Shown: positions 1 through 11,737 of the stretch, piece by piece | Layout of the letters: each line of letters opens with the position of its first letter | How positions within the stretch are numbered: the stretch's first letter is position 1 | Origin: Coffea arabica | Lineage: Eukaryota > Streptophyta > Magnoliopsida > Gentianales > Rubiaceae | DNA: 64,000 nucleotides | Direction of reading: 5' to 3' | Assembly (NCBI RefSeq): GCF_036785885.1 | Contig: NC_092329.1 | Location: 9,114,001 to 9,178,000 of the forward strand | Position numbers and translations under genes: made by a program | Notes under the pieces: model-generated | The model's database searches: none | What the model saw: only the letters and a program-made list of their open reading frames with translations | Told to the model about the DNA's origin: nothing

Positions 1-2853
1 AACCTCAACGAGACCAGGATTGCTTTCATGCTCAATATACAAAAGTAGCCTTACCTGCAGATTTTTACTTGTTTCTCTAAATATTTTTATCTTAGCTCAC
101 ATGTCTCACTGAATATGTATTCTGAACATAAATGAGTAACTCAGCATCAAAATCTAGTTTTCTGGTACCAATTAAATGCCTTGATTACGGAAATGAACAA
201 CAAACGTTTTTCCATTTCCTTTTTTTTTCTTTTTGGGTGAGCGCTAATAACATGACTTAATAGTATTGGCAGTAATGGAGGTTAAGAGGATTAGTTGATG
301 CAGAGACGGATACTGATCAGCAAAAAGATTGAAGTTAACCGCAATTTTATTCTGCATTGCAAACTAGGTTTCGTTACATGGCTATATCAGATGACAGGCA
401 AAGGTACATGCCCCTTCCTGATGATAGATTACCTCCAAGGGGTGAAGAACTTGCTTTTCCGGAAGCTGTCAGACTTGTCGATCCTATCGAACCAGAATTT
501 AAAGGAGAAGTACTCAACCAAATCTGATTTCTTAAACAACATCACTGCTCTCTGAACCAAAATTGAAAGCAGTTTCTTTGTTCTACCACTTTTTCCACAT
601 ATCTGATCCTTGGTTTCATTATGACATAATGTCATGTCTACTGAGTACTATCCACTGATGAGCAGGTCGATGACAAGTACGAGTACTCATGTGAGAACAA
701 AGATAATCAAGTGCATGGATTTATTTGCCTTGAACCACCAGTAGGATTCTGGCAAATTACTCCAAGCAATGAGTTCAGGACTGGAGGGCCAACCAAGCAG
801 GACCTCACCTCTCATGTCAACCCAACCACCCTTGCTGTATGTAACTAACTTACAATCTAATCCTATTAACAGCTGACAGAGTGATCCAAACCAAGATAGT
901 ATTGCTAATAAATAACTACTCTATTAGATGTTTGTTAGCACTCATTATGGAGGAACTGATTTGGTGGTCAAATTTGGCGAAGGCGAGCCGTGGAAGAAAG
1001 TTTTTGGTCCTGTTTTCATCTATCTCAACTCTGCATCAGATGAAAATGAGGCATTTAAACTGTGGGATGATGCCAAACGACAGGTTAAACCTTAAACACT
1101 CAACTGCTTACCTCAAAATACATTTCCAAGAATAGAGCATGAAAACAATGAAGCTGACATTCTTTGGTTTAGATGAACCAAGAAGTTGAAAGCTGGCCAT
1201 ATGGTTTCCCAGCTTCAGAAGATTTTCCAAAAGCTGATCAACGAGGTACTGTAAGTGGCAACCTACTGGTGCGAGACAGGTATAGGAATCTCTTAGCAGA
1301 AGTCTAGGAATGTCCATCAATAGGAATCCTCAGGCTCAGATTATGCAACATGACCATTTAGTTATTCACCACCATCTCTTGAAGTTAGAAGTAGATTTAT
1401 TGATTATCTGTGAAAAATCGTACCTTGGCAAGGTACACAAGTGAGGAGCTCATAGTAGCAGATGGTGCCTATGTGGGGTTGGCTCCTCCCGGAGAGATTG
1501 GGTCATTTCAAAAAGAATGCAAGGTAATACTATTTGAGAGATGATAATGCCAATCGCATCTATCAATATTGAAGACTATCTTTTGGCATTGATTTACTAT
1601 CAGGGCTACCAATTCTGGACAAGAGCTGATAGCCAGGGCTATTTCTCAATCAACAATGTCTCCCCCGCTACATATAATCTCTACGCTTGGGTTCCGGGCT
1701 TTATTGGAGATTATCGAAGTGAATCCACAATAACCATTACTGCAGGTCATACTACAATTCAGAATTTGGCAGGGCAACAAATTTCTTAATTTCTTTTTCA
1801 GTTTGTCAATCATACGTTCTCACTTGTGACCAACAAATGTTAACAATGCAGGCTGTGAGGTAGAGCTGGGAGATCTTGTATTTGAACCACCAAGAGACGG
1901 GCCAACATTGTGGGAAATTGGCATCCCTGATCGTTCTGCCGCAGAGTTCTATTTTCCTGATCCTAATCCACTGTACATCAATAAGCTGTACCTAAATCTT
2001 CCAGCAGACAGGTCATTTATCTTCCTAGTTCAATTTATAAGTATGATAGCTAAGTGGCCATTTTTATACTCCACATTAAAATTGTCTTTTTACTTTTGCA
2101 ACTCAGAATTTTCAATAACAATTGTTTTTTTTTTTGGGGACAGGTTTAGGCAATATGGCTTGTGGGAGAGATATGCAGACCTATATCCTGATGGAGATTT
2201 GGTATACACAGTTGGCACCAGTGATTACCGAAAAGATTGGTTTTATGCTCATGTAAACAGGTACAATCTTTTGCTTAGCCTCATTTTAGCAATAACATGG
2301 AACCATACCTGAAAGGTCCATTTCACAGGAGATGCCTAATGTCTCAATTTATATATCTTGGATGTCAGAAAAATAGGTGAGAATATCTTTCAATCAACAA
2401 CATGGCAAGTAAACTTTGAAGTTGACAATGTTGTTCAAACTGGAACTTACAAACTGAGAATTGCACTCTGCTCAGCTACTTATTCTGAGTTGCAGGTACA
2501 GATGAAGATATCTTAGTTTTCTCCCATTTCTTGATGAATACAAGAGATAAAAACTTATTGTATGTTATCCTAACTTTTTTATCAACAATTTCTCTTAGGT
2601 GAGGGTTAATGATCCAGATGCAAATCCACCCCATTTCACCAGTGGATTAATAGGAAGTGATAATGCGATTGCAAGACATGGGGTCCATGGGCTATATTGG
2701 CTGTTTAACATCGACATACCGGAATCTCAACTCCGGCAAGGCTACAATGTCATATACCTCACACAAGCAAAAAATGACACTGCTCTCCATGGGATTATGT
2801 ATGACTATATCCGCATGGAGTGTCCTGAACCAGACACTATTCCCATGAAATAA
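1..2853 (+). CDS. Rhamnogalacturonan lyase (PL4 family), 5' end outside window
   Basis: This gene encodes a secreted pectin-degrading enzyme that cleaves the rhamnogalacturonan I backbone by beta-elimination in the cell wall. I joined eleven exon pieces: <1-44, 368-509, 666-836, 928-1083, 1173-1279, 1433-1523, 1604-1745, 1852-2011, 2144-2260, 2369-2495 and 2599-2853. All use GT-AG introns, phases agree throughout, and together they encode the last 503 residues. Family hallmarks read across the junctions: YMAISDDRQRYMPLPDDR, GFWQITPSNEFR, AYVGLAPPG, LYAWVPGFIGDY, PTLWEIGIPDRSAAEFY, RQYGLWERY and the C-terminal GIMYDYIRME. The middle part (GYFSINN to the wall-binding region) matches the fibronectin-III-like and carbohydrate-binding domains of plant PL4 lyases. 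No break is visible. The N-terminal signal peptide and first part of the catalytic domain lie left of the window. Confidence 0.93.
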
Positions 2854-3110
2854 CTTTCTAGTCTTTAGACAAAGAAAGCTTGGTACTAAGATCTATCAAA
2901 TTTGTACATCACTAAGAAATTTCTGCACCGAGACATCTCTTGCATCAGCAAGTAATATGCCCCTTGAAAATTATGCATAAGAGCATAACATTTGTTCCAT
3001 GTCTATATCATCGTAATGACTTTACATGCATGCATCATAGTCCACAATATTTTGCATAAACTGAAAGAGGACACACTGAAGATCAGACAAATAAACGCAC
3101 AAGACAAAGT
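2854..3110. other. Intergenic spacer between convergent genes
   Basis: About 260 bases separate the lyase stop codon from the stop codon of the convergent small gene on the other strand. The interval presumably holds both 3' untranslated regions. I see no other gene or repeat in it. Confidence 0.6.
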
Positions 3111-3496
3111 TTAATAGGATTTATCAAGTTTCTTCTTGGTACTTTCAGCTTCATCGGCAGCATCAACTTGCATCTTTGAAGCCAACAGATCAGCTTCCGT
3201 AGCTTCATGCTCATCCTTGGCAGTCATTTTCTTTGCCTGCATCCACCAATAAACTACTATCACACTCGAAAATTTCACAGCTACATGTAATTTTTTGTGT
3301 GGGGTGGGAGCATCTACAAAAAGCAAGCTACCAGTACCTGTCCAACAACAATTCCTTTGATGTAGCGGAAACCTTCTTGTAATGAAGTTGTGAAGGAAAG
3401 GCATTCTCTTCTGATATTAGAAGCTACTGAACCTTCATGATGCTTTCTCTTGGGAGTGACTTCTTGTTGTGTTGCTGCAGATTCTACTTCTTCCAT
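3111..3496 (-). CDS. Small two-exon protein of unknown function (94 residues)
   Basis: Two exons, 3338-3496 and 3111-3236, join in phase 0 through a GT-AG intron and give a 94-residue protein starting MEEVESAATQ and ending KKKLDKSY. It has no signal peptide or membrane segment. The middle is the most protein-like part: a basic stretch (PKRKHH), then NIRRECLSFTTSLQEGFRY, then a hydrophobic GIVVGQ at the exon junction. Exon 2 is charged and Ala/Glu/Lys-rich (KMTAKDEHEATEADLLASK), likely alpha-helical. I do not recognise a named family. Intron position, clean phase and amino-acid composition favour a real gene over chance. It is convergent with the lyase and divergent from the TFIIA gene. Confidence 0.6.
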
Positions 3497-4850
3497 GATC
3501 CAATTTTTTTTCCTGATCTGGTCTTTCTTTGTCTATCTTTCTCTTGCGGGCAAGAAAGTATGGTTTGCTGATCTCAGTTGAGAGGAGGTGTAGATTGCCA
3601 GCATGCAAGAGCAAAGGCATCAGAATTTGCCACGTTTTTTTGCCAAGTAACGTGAGGTGGCTAGTTTCCACCGGTTGAGAGTCTCAATAATTGATAAGAG
3701 CCCATTGTGTCAGAATAAATTAGCAAATTAGGTCCGAATCAGGCATCAAACCCCTAATTTCCATCATCAACATCAATGATCAATATCAACACGAACTATA
3801 TTCATAATCACACGTAAAAAACCCATCCCTCAAAAAAAAATTTTTTTGGGGATTGGGGAGTGTGAGGGAAGGGACATATGCAAAAACACAGAAATTAGTA
3901 GGTACAATACAAAACTGGCATACACTAGCACAGCGTGCGTTGTTTGGCAGGCAAGTTTTTTACCAAGTTTTTTATAAGTTTTTTAAAAACTTTAGCTACG
4001 GTAACTTAAAAAAACTTCTCAAAATATTTAAACTACACTTCAAAATATTCAAAAATTTACACACTTTTAAAATTTTTTTAAAAATTTTTACAGTAAACTA
4101 CAGTAAAGTTTTAGACAAACACCCAAAAAATTCACTTGTCAAACAGATTCTTTCTTTATCTACTAGATGAAAATCAAGGGGAAATTCGATTCAAATTACT
4201 GTCTTTACTCAAAATTAAATCTTTGCTTGACAAATAACAGGCCTGCCTTTTTCTTTTTTTTTTTATATTGACTTCTATGGACTAAATAGGCCTTAGACAT
4301 TTCATGGACTCAAAAACTCATAGGACTAGAATGTAATGTGGTCTCCTGTCCACATACCCTTTTCTTGCCGCCTTCTTTTGTTTCCTTCTTTTAGGAACAT
4401 TTTTTCAGAAAACAAAAAAAAAAAGGGTCCATTGTAATAAGCACAATAACCTGCTATTAGAGTTTAAGTTAATAAGGGTCATTTGTATGTTATGTTAACA
4501 CGTGTAGACTTTCATATTGATTTTCTAATATTAATTTGGTTCAAGTAAATAAAAAAGGATGTATAATTAATCATTAAAATTTGCTTCAAACAGATGTAGG
4601 ATTAGCATTAAACAAAAAGAAATACGGTTAATCATCAAAATCATAAATTTTGAAGTTAAATCGCATATTTTGAATTTAAATCACATATCTTTGAAGTTAT
4701 ACACTATATATTAATACCTTTGTTACACTTAGAATAAAAGGGGAAAAAATAAATTTTGGAAAAAAGAAAAAGCAATCCCTCACAAGTAAATTTTGGAAAA
4801 CAGCAGGGACAATAATGTCTTTTGGCATCCTACGATTCGGATTTGAGTTC
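3497..4850. other. Divergent intergenic region with AT-rich foldback remnant
   Basis: This region lies between the start of the small minus-strand gene and the TFIIA promoter. It includes a short palindrome around 3821-3857 (A/T core flanked by CCCATCCC and GGGATTGGG). At about 3940-4125 an AT-rich stretch begins with TTGTTTGGCAGGC and ends with ACAAACACCC; it resembles plant foldback MITEs, although I find no clean target duplication. The 105-residue open frame across 3853-4170 is low-complexity Phe/Lys/Leu and probably not coding. Confidence 0.45.
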
Positions 4851-4885
4851 TCCCCTATATAAGCCCCCTTCTCCAAATTCTAGGG

Positions 4886-4892
4886 TATAAAA
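4886..4892 (+). promoter_or_regulatory. TATA box of the TFIIA gamma gene
   Basis: TATAAAA sits in GGGTATAAAAGGCCC about 300 bases upstream of the start codon. A second TATATAA lies about 30 bases further upstream (around 4856). The downstream stretch is pyrimidine-rich with a CT microsatellite, typical of a plant 5' untranslated leader. The AG at about 5177 may be the acceptor of a leader intron. Confidence 0.55.
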
Positions 4893-5000
4893 GGCCCCAA
4901 ATCCTCTCCCTCTCTCCCGACTCCCTCTTCAGTTCTTCTTTCTAACTTTCTCACACAGCTCTCAGTTACTCTCTCTTGTGCGCCTCGTCTTCAATCGTAA

Positions 5001-5018
5001 CCTCTCTCTCTCTCTCTA
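5001..5018 (+). repeat. CT microsatellite in the TFIIA leader
   Basis: A short run of CT dinucleotides lies between the TATA box and the start codon. Such CT runs are frequent in plant 5' leaders. Confidence 0.7.
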
Positions 5019-5194
5019 CGTAAAAACATTCAATTTTTTTAATAGCTTTGAGTTTATTGACTAGTCTCGATTGATATGATTTTCGATTAATCTTCTTGTT
5101 CAATTTCTGGATTCGAGTACTTGTTTTTGGTTTTAATTACTGAAAATGTTTGTTTTGAATTTGTGGATCTTGAGTAGGAAAAGGCTTTGAGATT

Positions 5195-8100
5195 ATGGCG
5201 ACGTTCGAGCTGTATCGGAGGTCGACGATCGGGATGTGCTTGACGGAGACGCTTGATGAGATGGTCTCTAACGGCATCCTCAGCCCCGAGCTCGCTATTC
5301 AAGTTCTGGTTCAATTTGATAAGGTTGATTTTCCATCTCAATTTCTTTTGTTGATTAATTAGGGTTGGAGAGCTTGGTTGTGCGCGGATATTGGTACTGT
5401 TTTTGAATATTTGGTACTGTTTTTTGTACTGCTCGCAGTCAATGACTGAAGCTCTTGAATCTCAAGTGAAGAGCAAAGTTTCAATTAAGGTATGTATGTA
5501 GTATATGTTTTTTTTTTTTGGAGTGAATAGTTATGTGTTTTGTGAAATTTTAATGAGTTTTTTTTTTAGTTCGGTTTTTGTGATGCTTATGTAATGGTTT
5601 TGGTTGTCATTGTGCACTGATATTGTGTACTTAGAATTTGATTTTCAGGGGGAAATAATTCATGTGAAACAGTGTCCTGTAGATATCAGTTTTATGTGCG
5701 TCTATGTACCTAGAACAAATATTTTATTGTAATGTGTTTGTCATATATAAGTCTTCTTGATGCACTGCTATTTGTTCTAGCCTATCTGGGTTGTTTAGGA
5801 TTGGCTTAAGTTGGTATATTTTCAATTATGGCAAATGATATTTATTCTTTTGACATATGATCTTTATTGATTTCTTATGTTCTGAAGAGAAAATTGAAGT
5901 TACATGCTTTCTTGTTTTTGGAATTTGTTATTGTGATCCAATATCTAATGCCTTCTTGTATCAGAAAATGTGTTTCACTACTTAATTTCTACTAGAGGAA
6001 ACCATATGTGATCCGAAATCTATTCCGCCGGGGGGGGGGGGTGGCTTTCTTCAAATTCTTAATGCATTTGGTGAAACACTGTGTAGTGGTGCCTACTTTC
6101 TTATTTTACATGTGATGTCAAGGCAGATGTATATTGTCTTGTTCCATCTTCTTTCCTGTATTGGAACATGAAACATGTGATTTGATCAAGCAGTCAAACT
6201 TGCTTTCTTGGTGGTCAGTTTAGTTGTATCTAGATGGTTTGTTCAAATTTTGCATTTGTTGCATGTATTCAATTGGTTAAATGCGTGTATGTCATGTCAT
6301 ATTGTTGAGTCATGAATAATGCAACTTGGACCTGATTATGGTGGTTCAAAAGCTTGTACATCTTAGCAAGACTTAGTGGAGGAGTTGTAAGTTTCAAGAC
6401 TTACATGGACACATTCATTTTGTAATTCAGTTCAATTTTGTTGTTAGATCACTTTCAAATTCCTCAACTCTTAGTGCTCAGTTGAATTTCTTTTCTCTTT
6501 TGTTCTTGCTAAAAATGTATAGAATTAGGAGAAGCATCACTGCTCCTTATTATGTCAGTTGTTGTGTTTCCACTTCAAGATTATGTTGCAAGTTTAGTTA
6601 TTCTTGTGGTTAGAGTACCGTTCAAATTTAAAAAAATGGAAAAGGATTTTTATAAGATCTGGAACATTGGTAGCTACAAAAGGAGAAAGGGCATCTTTTT
6701 ACATAATTAATGTGTTGGACGTTAGAAGGATCGAGGAAAACCTCATAGTAGGTATAGCTAATTATGCTACTGAGGATGTGGTTTGCTTTGCCCTTGTGTT
6801 CTTGGCCCTTTCTTCTTTGGGGGATTTGAGTGGTTTAGCCTGTCCCCCAATATTGTGTTTCATATGCTTTCATTTGCATAATTTTTGAAGCATTGCATGT
6901 CATGCTTCTTCGGACATTATTGCTCAGACTTTTAAGGAATTACCTTTGTTTTGTTTTAAAATTCTTGCAGTTTATATGCTTAAGTGTTGTCATCTTATCA
7001 AAACCATAAGTAAATAGGTTTTCCCCCATTATGTGAGAACATTTTCTCTCAAATAATTTGTGATTTTTAAAAGGCATATCTTGCTGGTAAATTGTTATAT
7101 GGTTTTGGTAAAAAGTAAATACTTTGACATGTGATTCTGTGGGAGAGCTGTAAAGTGCATTGGGGTTTTTCATGTGATATTACTGACTTTTTTGGGGAAC
7201 ATTACTGACTTTAAAAGAAGTTTATGAATTTTCTTGTTTTTAGCTTTTTATTTTTCCTTTTCTATTCTTCTTTCATATCAAGCACTTTACAAATTGCTTA
7301 TGGGTATTTTGGGTGTGGGAGATCTTCTTTTCAAAATATTTGATATCTCTATAGTGAGTTACACATTTTTTTGACAAAAAAAAAAAAAAAAAAATAGTGA
7401 GTTACACATTTGAATACCGGTATACCATGCTGTAATGAAGTTAATGGGTGAAGACATGCTTTTGTGGAAATATTGATTGGTTGTGACTGGAGAAGCATTT
7501 TAGTTTCCATACTTGCTGGAATCGTAATTTTGTCGGCCACTTCTCATATTATCCGAAAAAGTAGTAGTATGGTATTTTATCATTAATCAACATCCACGCG
7601 AACTTCACAAGCACTCCCATATATTAAAAGATTTTATCACATATAGCTGGACATTTATAGGCTAAAATTGGTTGGCACCAATTATCGACCCCAATAGTTT
7701 AGTATGGAAAAGCGATGCCACTAATTTTGTTCTGAAATATTTTGGGTTTATTACAATTTAGTATATAGATCTGAAAGTTGTGGCTATCAATCATCAAGAT
7801 TTTGTGCCTGATGCAAGCAATTTTAGCCTACTTGGGAGATAACAATGTTGATTTTTTAGAAGTTTTATGTATCCTTTACGTGGAAAGCTGGCGCGCTTTA
7901 GATGCATGTATATCCTGCCATGTGACATGGCAAGACAGCTGCAATCAGTTGGCATCCTTCATTTTAGTCTGTGCTGTCGTTTATCTTTTGGTACAATAAA
8001 TGTGGCAGTAAGAGTATTTCTGCTGGGTTAGCTTTCCACAGAAAGAGCCTTGATGTCATCCTGTAGGAATTAGGGGCTAGGGCGTATGATTCTTATATTT

Positions 8101-8679
8101 GCTCTCAGTGTGTTTCAATTGAAGATTATTTGGAAAATGTTACTTACAATTTACTGTAGCTATTTTTGATGTGATGTTTGTGAGATGAAAGGACGATAGA
8201 CAAGATAAAAAAAAAAGTGACTGGAAAAAGTCATGATTACTGTATGTCAGACTGCTGGTGATGTTAATGTTTTCTTATTCAAATTTTTGATGGCTTAGAA
8301 AATTGTAAGAACAAAGCACGGTTTTAGCTGCCTTAGTCAGTATGAGTTTGGGTAGGCTTGGCTGGCTTAGAAGTGTCATTCAAACTGGAGTAGGGCTTAG
8401 TCTCGGATGCAAAGTTCCTTGGTTGACAAATTTTTGTCTCGATGTTATGCTGCTTCGGTTGCTGCTACTGCCAAGGGCTAGCTGCTGTCTAGTTTCTTGT
8501 TACTTGTCAACACTAACATGTTTTGCATTGTCCTACAGGGACATCTCCACACCTATAGATTCTGTGACAATGTTTGGACTTTCATCTTACAAGATGCTCA
8601 ATTCAAGAGTGATGAATGTCAAGAGACTGTCAGCCGTGTTAAGATAGTGGCATGTGACTCGAAGCTGCTCACACAGTGA
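5195..8679 (+). CDS. TFIIA-S: Transcription initiation factor IIA gamma subunit
   Basis: This is the small subunit of the general transcription factor TFIIA, which stabilises TBP on the TATA box during RNA polymerase II initiation in the nucleus. Three exons, 5195-5323, 5439-5489 and 8539-8679, join in phase 0 to give 106 residues, the usual plant length. The protein begins [20 protein letters not shown] (N-terminal helical domain), passes [20 protein letters not shown] at the interdomain junction, and ends with the beta-barrel part [20 protein letters not shown] and [12 protein letters not shown]. The start is fixed by the conserved N-terminus and an ATGGCG context. Intron 2 is about 3.05 kb, very long next to the 115-base intron 1. 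No substitution looks damaging. Confidence 0.96.
5490..8538 (+). other. Long intron 2 of the TFIIA gamma gene
   Basis: This intron is AT-rich with no convincing embedded gene. It contains a G homopolymer near 6031-6041 and an A homopolymer near 7377-7394. A MITE-like stretch lies near 8127-8230 (GATTATTTGGAAAATG, then TACTGTAGC, then TGTGAGATGAAAGG). That stretch belongs to the same widespread plant family as the outer element near 11023-11503. The 94-residue open frame at 6604-6888 has no start or splice context. Confidence 0.6.
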
Positions 8680-11022
8680 GAAAGCTGCATACTGGGGCGA
8701 TATGGAGTTGGCGGAAGAGATATGGAAGCTCATTCATGTAGTTGTATTTGTAACTGAGGCGGAAACTGGAACTCTTATTGTATAAATCCCGGATCATTGT
8801 AAACTGAGTGTTTCTTGACTACTTGACATATACATATTGGATAGTCTTTTATTCTTTCTTCATTCTTGAGAAGGTGGTTCGATTTCATACCATGTTTCTG
8901 TGTTTTTGTTCAATAGAAAACCAGCGTGCTTGTCTGAGAATCCGTGTCCCTCACTGTTGAGAGGTCTAGTTGCATTTTGTGGATATCTGAGCAGAGCTGC
9001 GAGGATGCTAGCGAGAAACTTTGCGTTATGCTGCTTTATTCTTGAAACTACTTTCATTCAACAGAAACAAAAACCATTAGATGGATTACTGGATTGAATT
9101 TGTTTTCCTTCCCCATTTTATTGACAACCCTGTGAGCTCTTCTTCTGTTCCATCCTCTTTCTTGTGATTATTCCTCTGAAATTAAGCATTAGAAAGCATG
9201 GAGCCATCAGTCGAATGTTCGTATGATAATGGTATGAATCTACCAAGCCAGTGCTAAAATATTTGTATGGTATGATTTCTCTAAATACGTAGGCCACAGG
9301 GAATGATATAGCATGACGACACTGCCTTCTCTTTGAAGATGACGTGAAAGAAATTAAGGGTATTTACAGTGGTTTATACACACAGTATAATAACATGATT
9401 TCACAATCAAATCAAACATTTATTTTTATAATGCACAGCTCTAATATCTCATAAATAAATAAGATTAATTTTTTAAAATATTCACATTTTTTTTTGAAAA
9501 ATAAATTATTAACTTTCGTTAAATTTTTTACCTTTCAGATTTTTTATTTTCTAAAAACTAATATTATTAATTTGTGATTTTCAATAATATATATTTTTCT
9601 GTCCCTCAAAAATATTAATATTTTTACGTAATTATTAAACAAATACGTGACACCTTAAATGTGAAGATGTCATAATAATTCATATTTAATTAATAATACT
9701 CTATCGAATTAATTTAACTCCATGACATAATATTACATAATTTAAATCAAATAAAATGCAAATAATAATATAATAAATAGTACTAATTTTCATTGTCATT
9801 GCCTCCGAATCGTTCTCAAATATGCTCGAACGAGTCCAATCGAAGTTGATGATGTATTTCACGATCACATAGTTTCGCATTCCTTTGAAGGTAATTTTGA
9901 AAATTTTCAACAGAACCTTGAGTCACACGAATTGTTAGATGTTATCAAAAATTTGGGATTTCAAGTAACTGTACAATTTTTTTTAATGAAAAGAAAAAAT
10001 AAAAGTAGACAACGGTCGTCATCAAACAACGGTCCAATTAGTTTGATAAAAGTAAAATAAAAAAGGCCCACAGCTAACCCATCAACCGAGCATTACGTTG
10101 GAGCCACCCTAAAGGTCGTCGAGCCTTGAGGCGGTATTTTGATGCGAGAAAACTCGAGGATTTTGGTATCAAGGAATATCCGCAAGTACTAATCAGCATC
10201 CTTTCCCAATTACATGCCACTATTTTATTCGTGAACCCGCACTTTTGTTTCGGGTTGGCCGGTGGATCATGGCGGCTTGTCCTACTTTGCAAGTTGCAAC
10301 GGTGCAAATACAAAGCCTATTAACCACATAAAACAGTGGTTAAATCAACCACGAAATCGCTTCTAGCCCACGTAATTAAGCTCCGATAAGATTAAAAAAA
10401 AAAAAAAGTGCTAAGAGACAAAGAGGAGCCAAAAGTTTGGTAAGAGGGCCAATTGCCTAGTTTTTTTTCTTTTTGTCTTCACCTGTTAATCTGTGACATA
10501 ATCGTTGATCCCTTAAAGATGTTCTATTGAAAAAAAAAAAACTAGTGAAGCTATACTTCTAGACTTGTGAGTGTAATAAAACTAATACGGATGAAAGAAC
10601 AAAATGTAGAAGAGAGTGGAATAGAGAGAATTGGACAAAAGTAGCCCAAGATTATAAGATAAGTCAGATGACTTTTAATTATATACTACAAAACAAGATT
10701 AGTGGTACATAAATATGAAGGAATTAAATGGTCATCCGTATCAGTCCTTTTGTTGCTTCATATTCTAATCTAGAGAAACTCAATGAATATAGGAGAATTC
10801 AATGAACATGTGGAACTCAATGCACATCCATCTCTTTTAGTTGTTTTATAACGTTGAGTGAGTCCCTAGGAAGTTGGCAAGTGAAATTACTTTTGCTTCT
10901 TTGGTAGGAAAAAAAAAATATTGTGATGTTGTCCTAAAATTCATATGAAAAGGAAAAAAAAAAAAGAAATTCTTATAGCTCAGTTTTCAATTTCAAATTT
11001 TGAGGCAATGGTGGAAAAAAAA

Positions 11023-11503
11023 TGTTTGAATAAAGTATTACTGCCTCCGTCCCACTTTGATAGTCCTGTTTCTTTTTTCACACAGTTTAAGAAAAAGTAG
11101 TTAACTTTGTTGGAAAAGTAAATTTAGATTGCTATTTTCCTAAAATACCCTCACATTAAATATGGTACAACTTTATGGGAACTTGAATTGATGGTAAAAA
11201 AAGAATCAACTCTCATTAAATGGGGTAGGTTTATAGTAACAACTACTTACATTGAATAAGGGTATTTTAGGAAAACTAAAATACAACTACATTCTTCAAT
11301 TGGAAAAGTGGACTACAATTTGGGACAGATGAAAAAGGAATACAGGACTATCAAAGTGGGACGGAAGGAGTATTTGAAATAATTATTGTACAGTAACATT
11401 TTTTTGTAATGCAGTATATATGAGATAAAAGAATAGTTAAAAAAAAACGTGTTTATAATACAAGTAAAATAATATTTGATAAAAAAAAATTTGCATCCAA
11501 ACA
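11023..11503. mobile_element. Older MITE split by a Stowaway insertion
   Basis: The outer pieces 11023-11040 and 11371-11503 join to a sequence running TGTTTGAATAAAGTATTA, then TTTGAAATAATTATTG, then TATATGAGATAAAAG, and ending GCATCCAAACACA. Its ends are imperfect inverted repeats (GTTTGAAT against ATCCAAAC). This matches the general pattern of a common plant MITE family beginning GTGTTTGGAT and ending ATCCAAACAC. A related remnant lies in intron 2 of the TFIIA gene. The assignment rests on pattern recognition. Confidence 0.6.
11041..11370. mobile_element. Stowaway-type MITE (Tc1/mariner)
   Basis: This 330-base element has 29-base terminal inverted repeats. The left end reads CTGCCTCCGTCCCACTTTGA and the right end, reverse-complemented, reads CTCCTTCCGTCCCACTTTGA; both continue TAGTCCTGT, with two mismatches. 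It is flanked by the dinucleotide TA on both sides (11039-11040 and 11371-11372). CTCC-TCCGTCCCA ends and a TA target are diagnostic of Stowaway elements. It encodes nothing and was inserted within the older MITE. Confidence 0.92.
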
Positions 11504-11651
11504 CACTACTCCATTTCATATGGTGGAGGAAGCTTGGTATAATTGTAATGGGATCAATAAGAACATATTCACAATTCATATAAAAGAGCTATATAGGCAC
11601 AGCCAGCCAATAGATGATTAGCAATACGGTAAGCTATGATTATCGCTTCAA

Positions 11652-11737
11652 ATGCAGAGTCTTGGGATGTATGACAGAATAGCAACCGTTTGCCACATGG
11701 ATGCAATGTCCTACTATGATGATGCCACTCAGGTTGG
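11652..11737 (+). other. Possible isolated exon or gene fragment
   Basis: An open stretch reads MQSLGMYDRIATVCHMDAMS followed by YYDDATQ. It has ordinary protein composition and is followed by a possible donor (CAG then GTTGGT). No neighbouring exon is identifiable and I do not recognise the protein. It may be a pseudogene relic or chance. Confidence 0.2.

Noticed and set aside
3853..4170. 105-codon open frame rich in Phe, Lys and Leu
   Set aside because: Produced by AT-rich foldback sequence; low complexity and no known family.
6604..6888. 94-codon open frame in intron 2 of the TFIIA gene
   Set aside because: No splice or promoter context, no recognisable motif, and located inside a well-supported intron.
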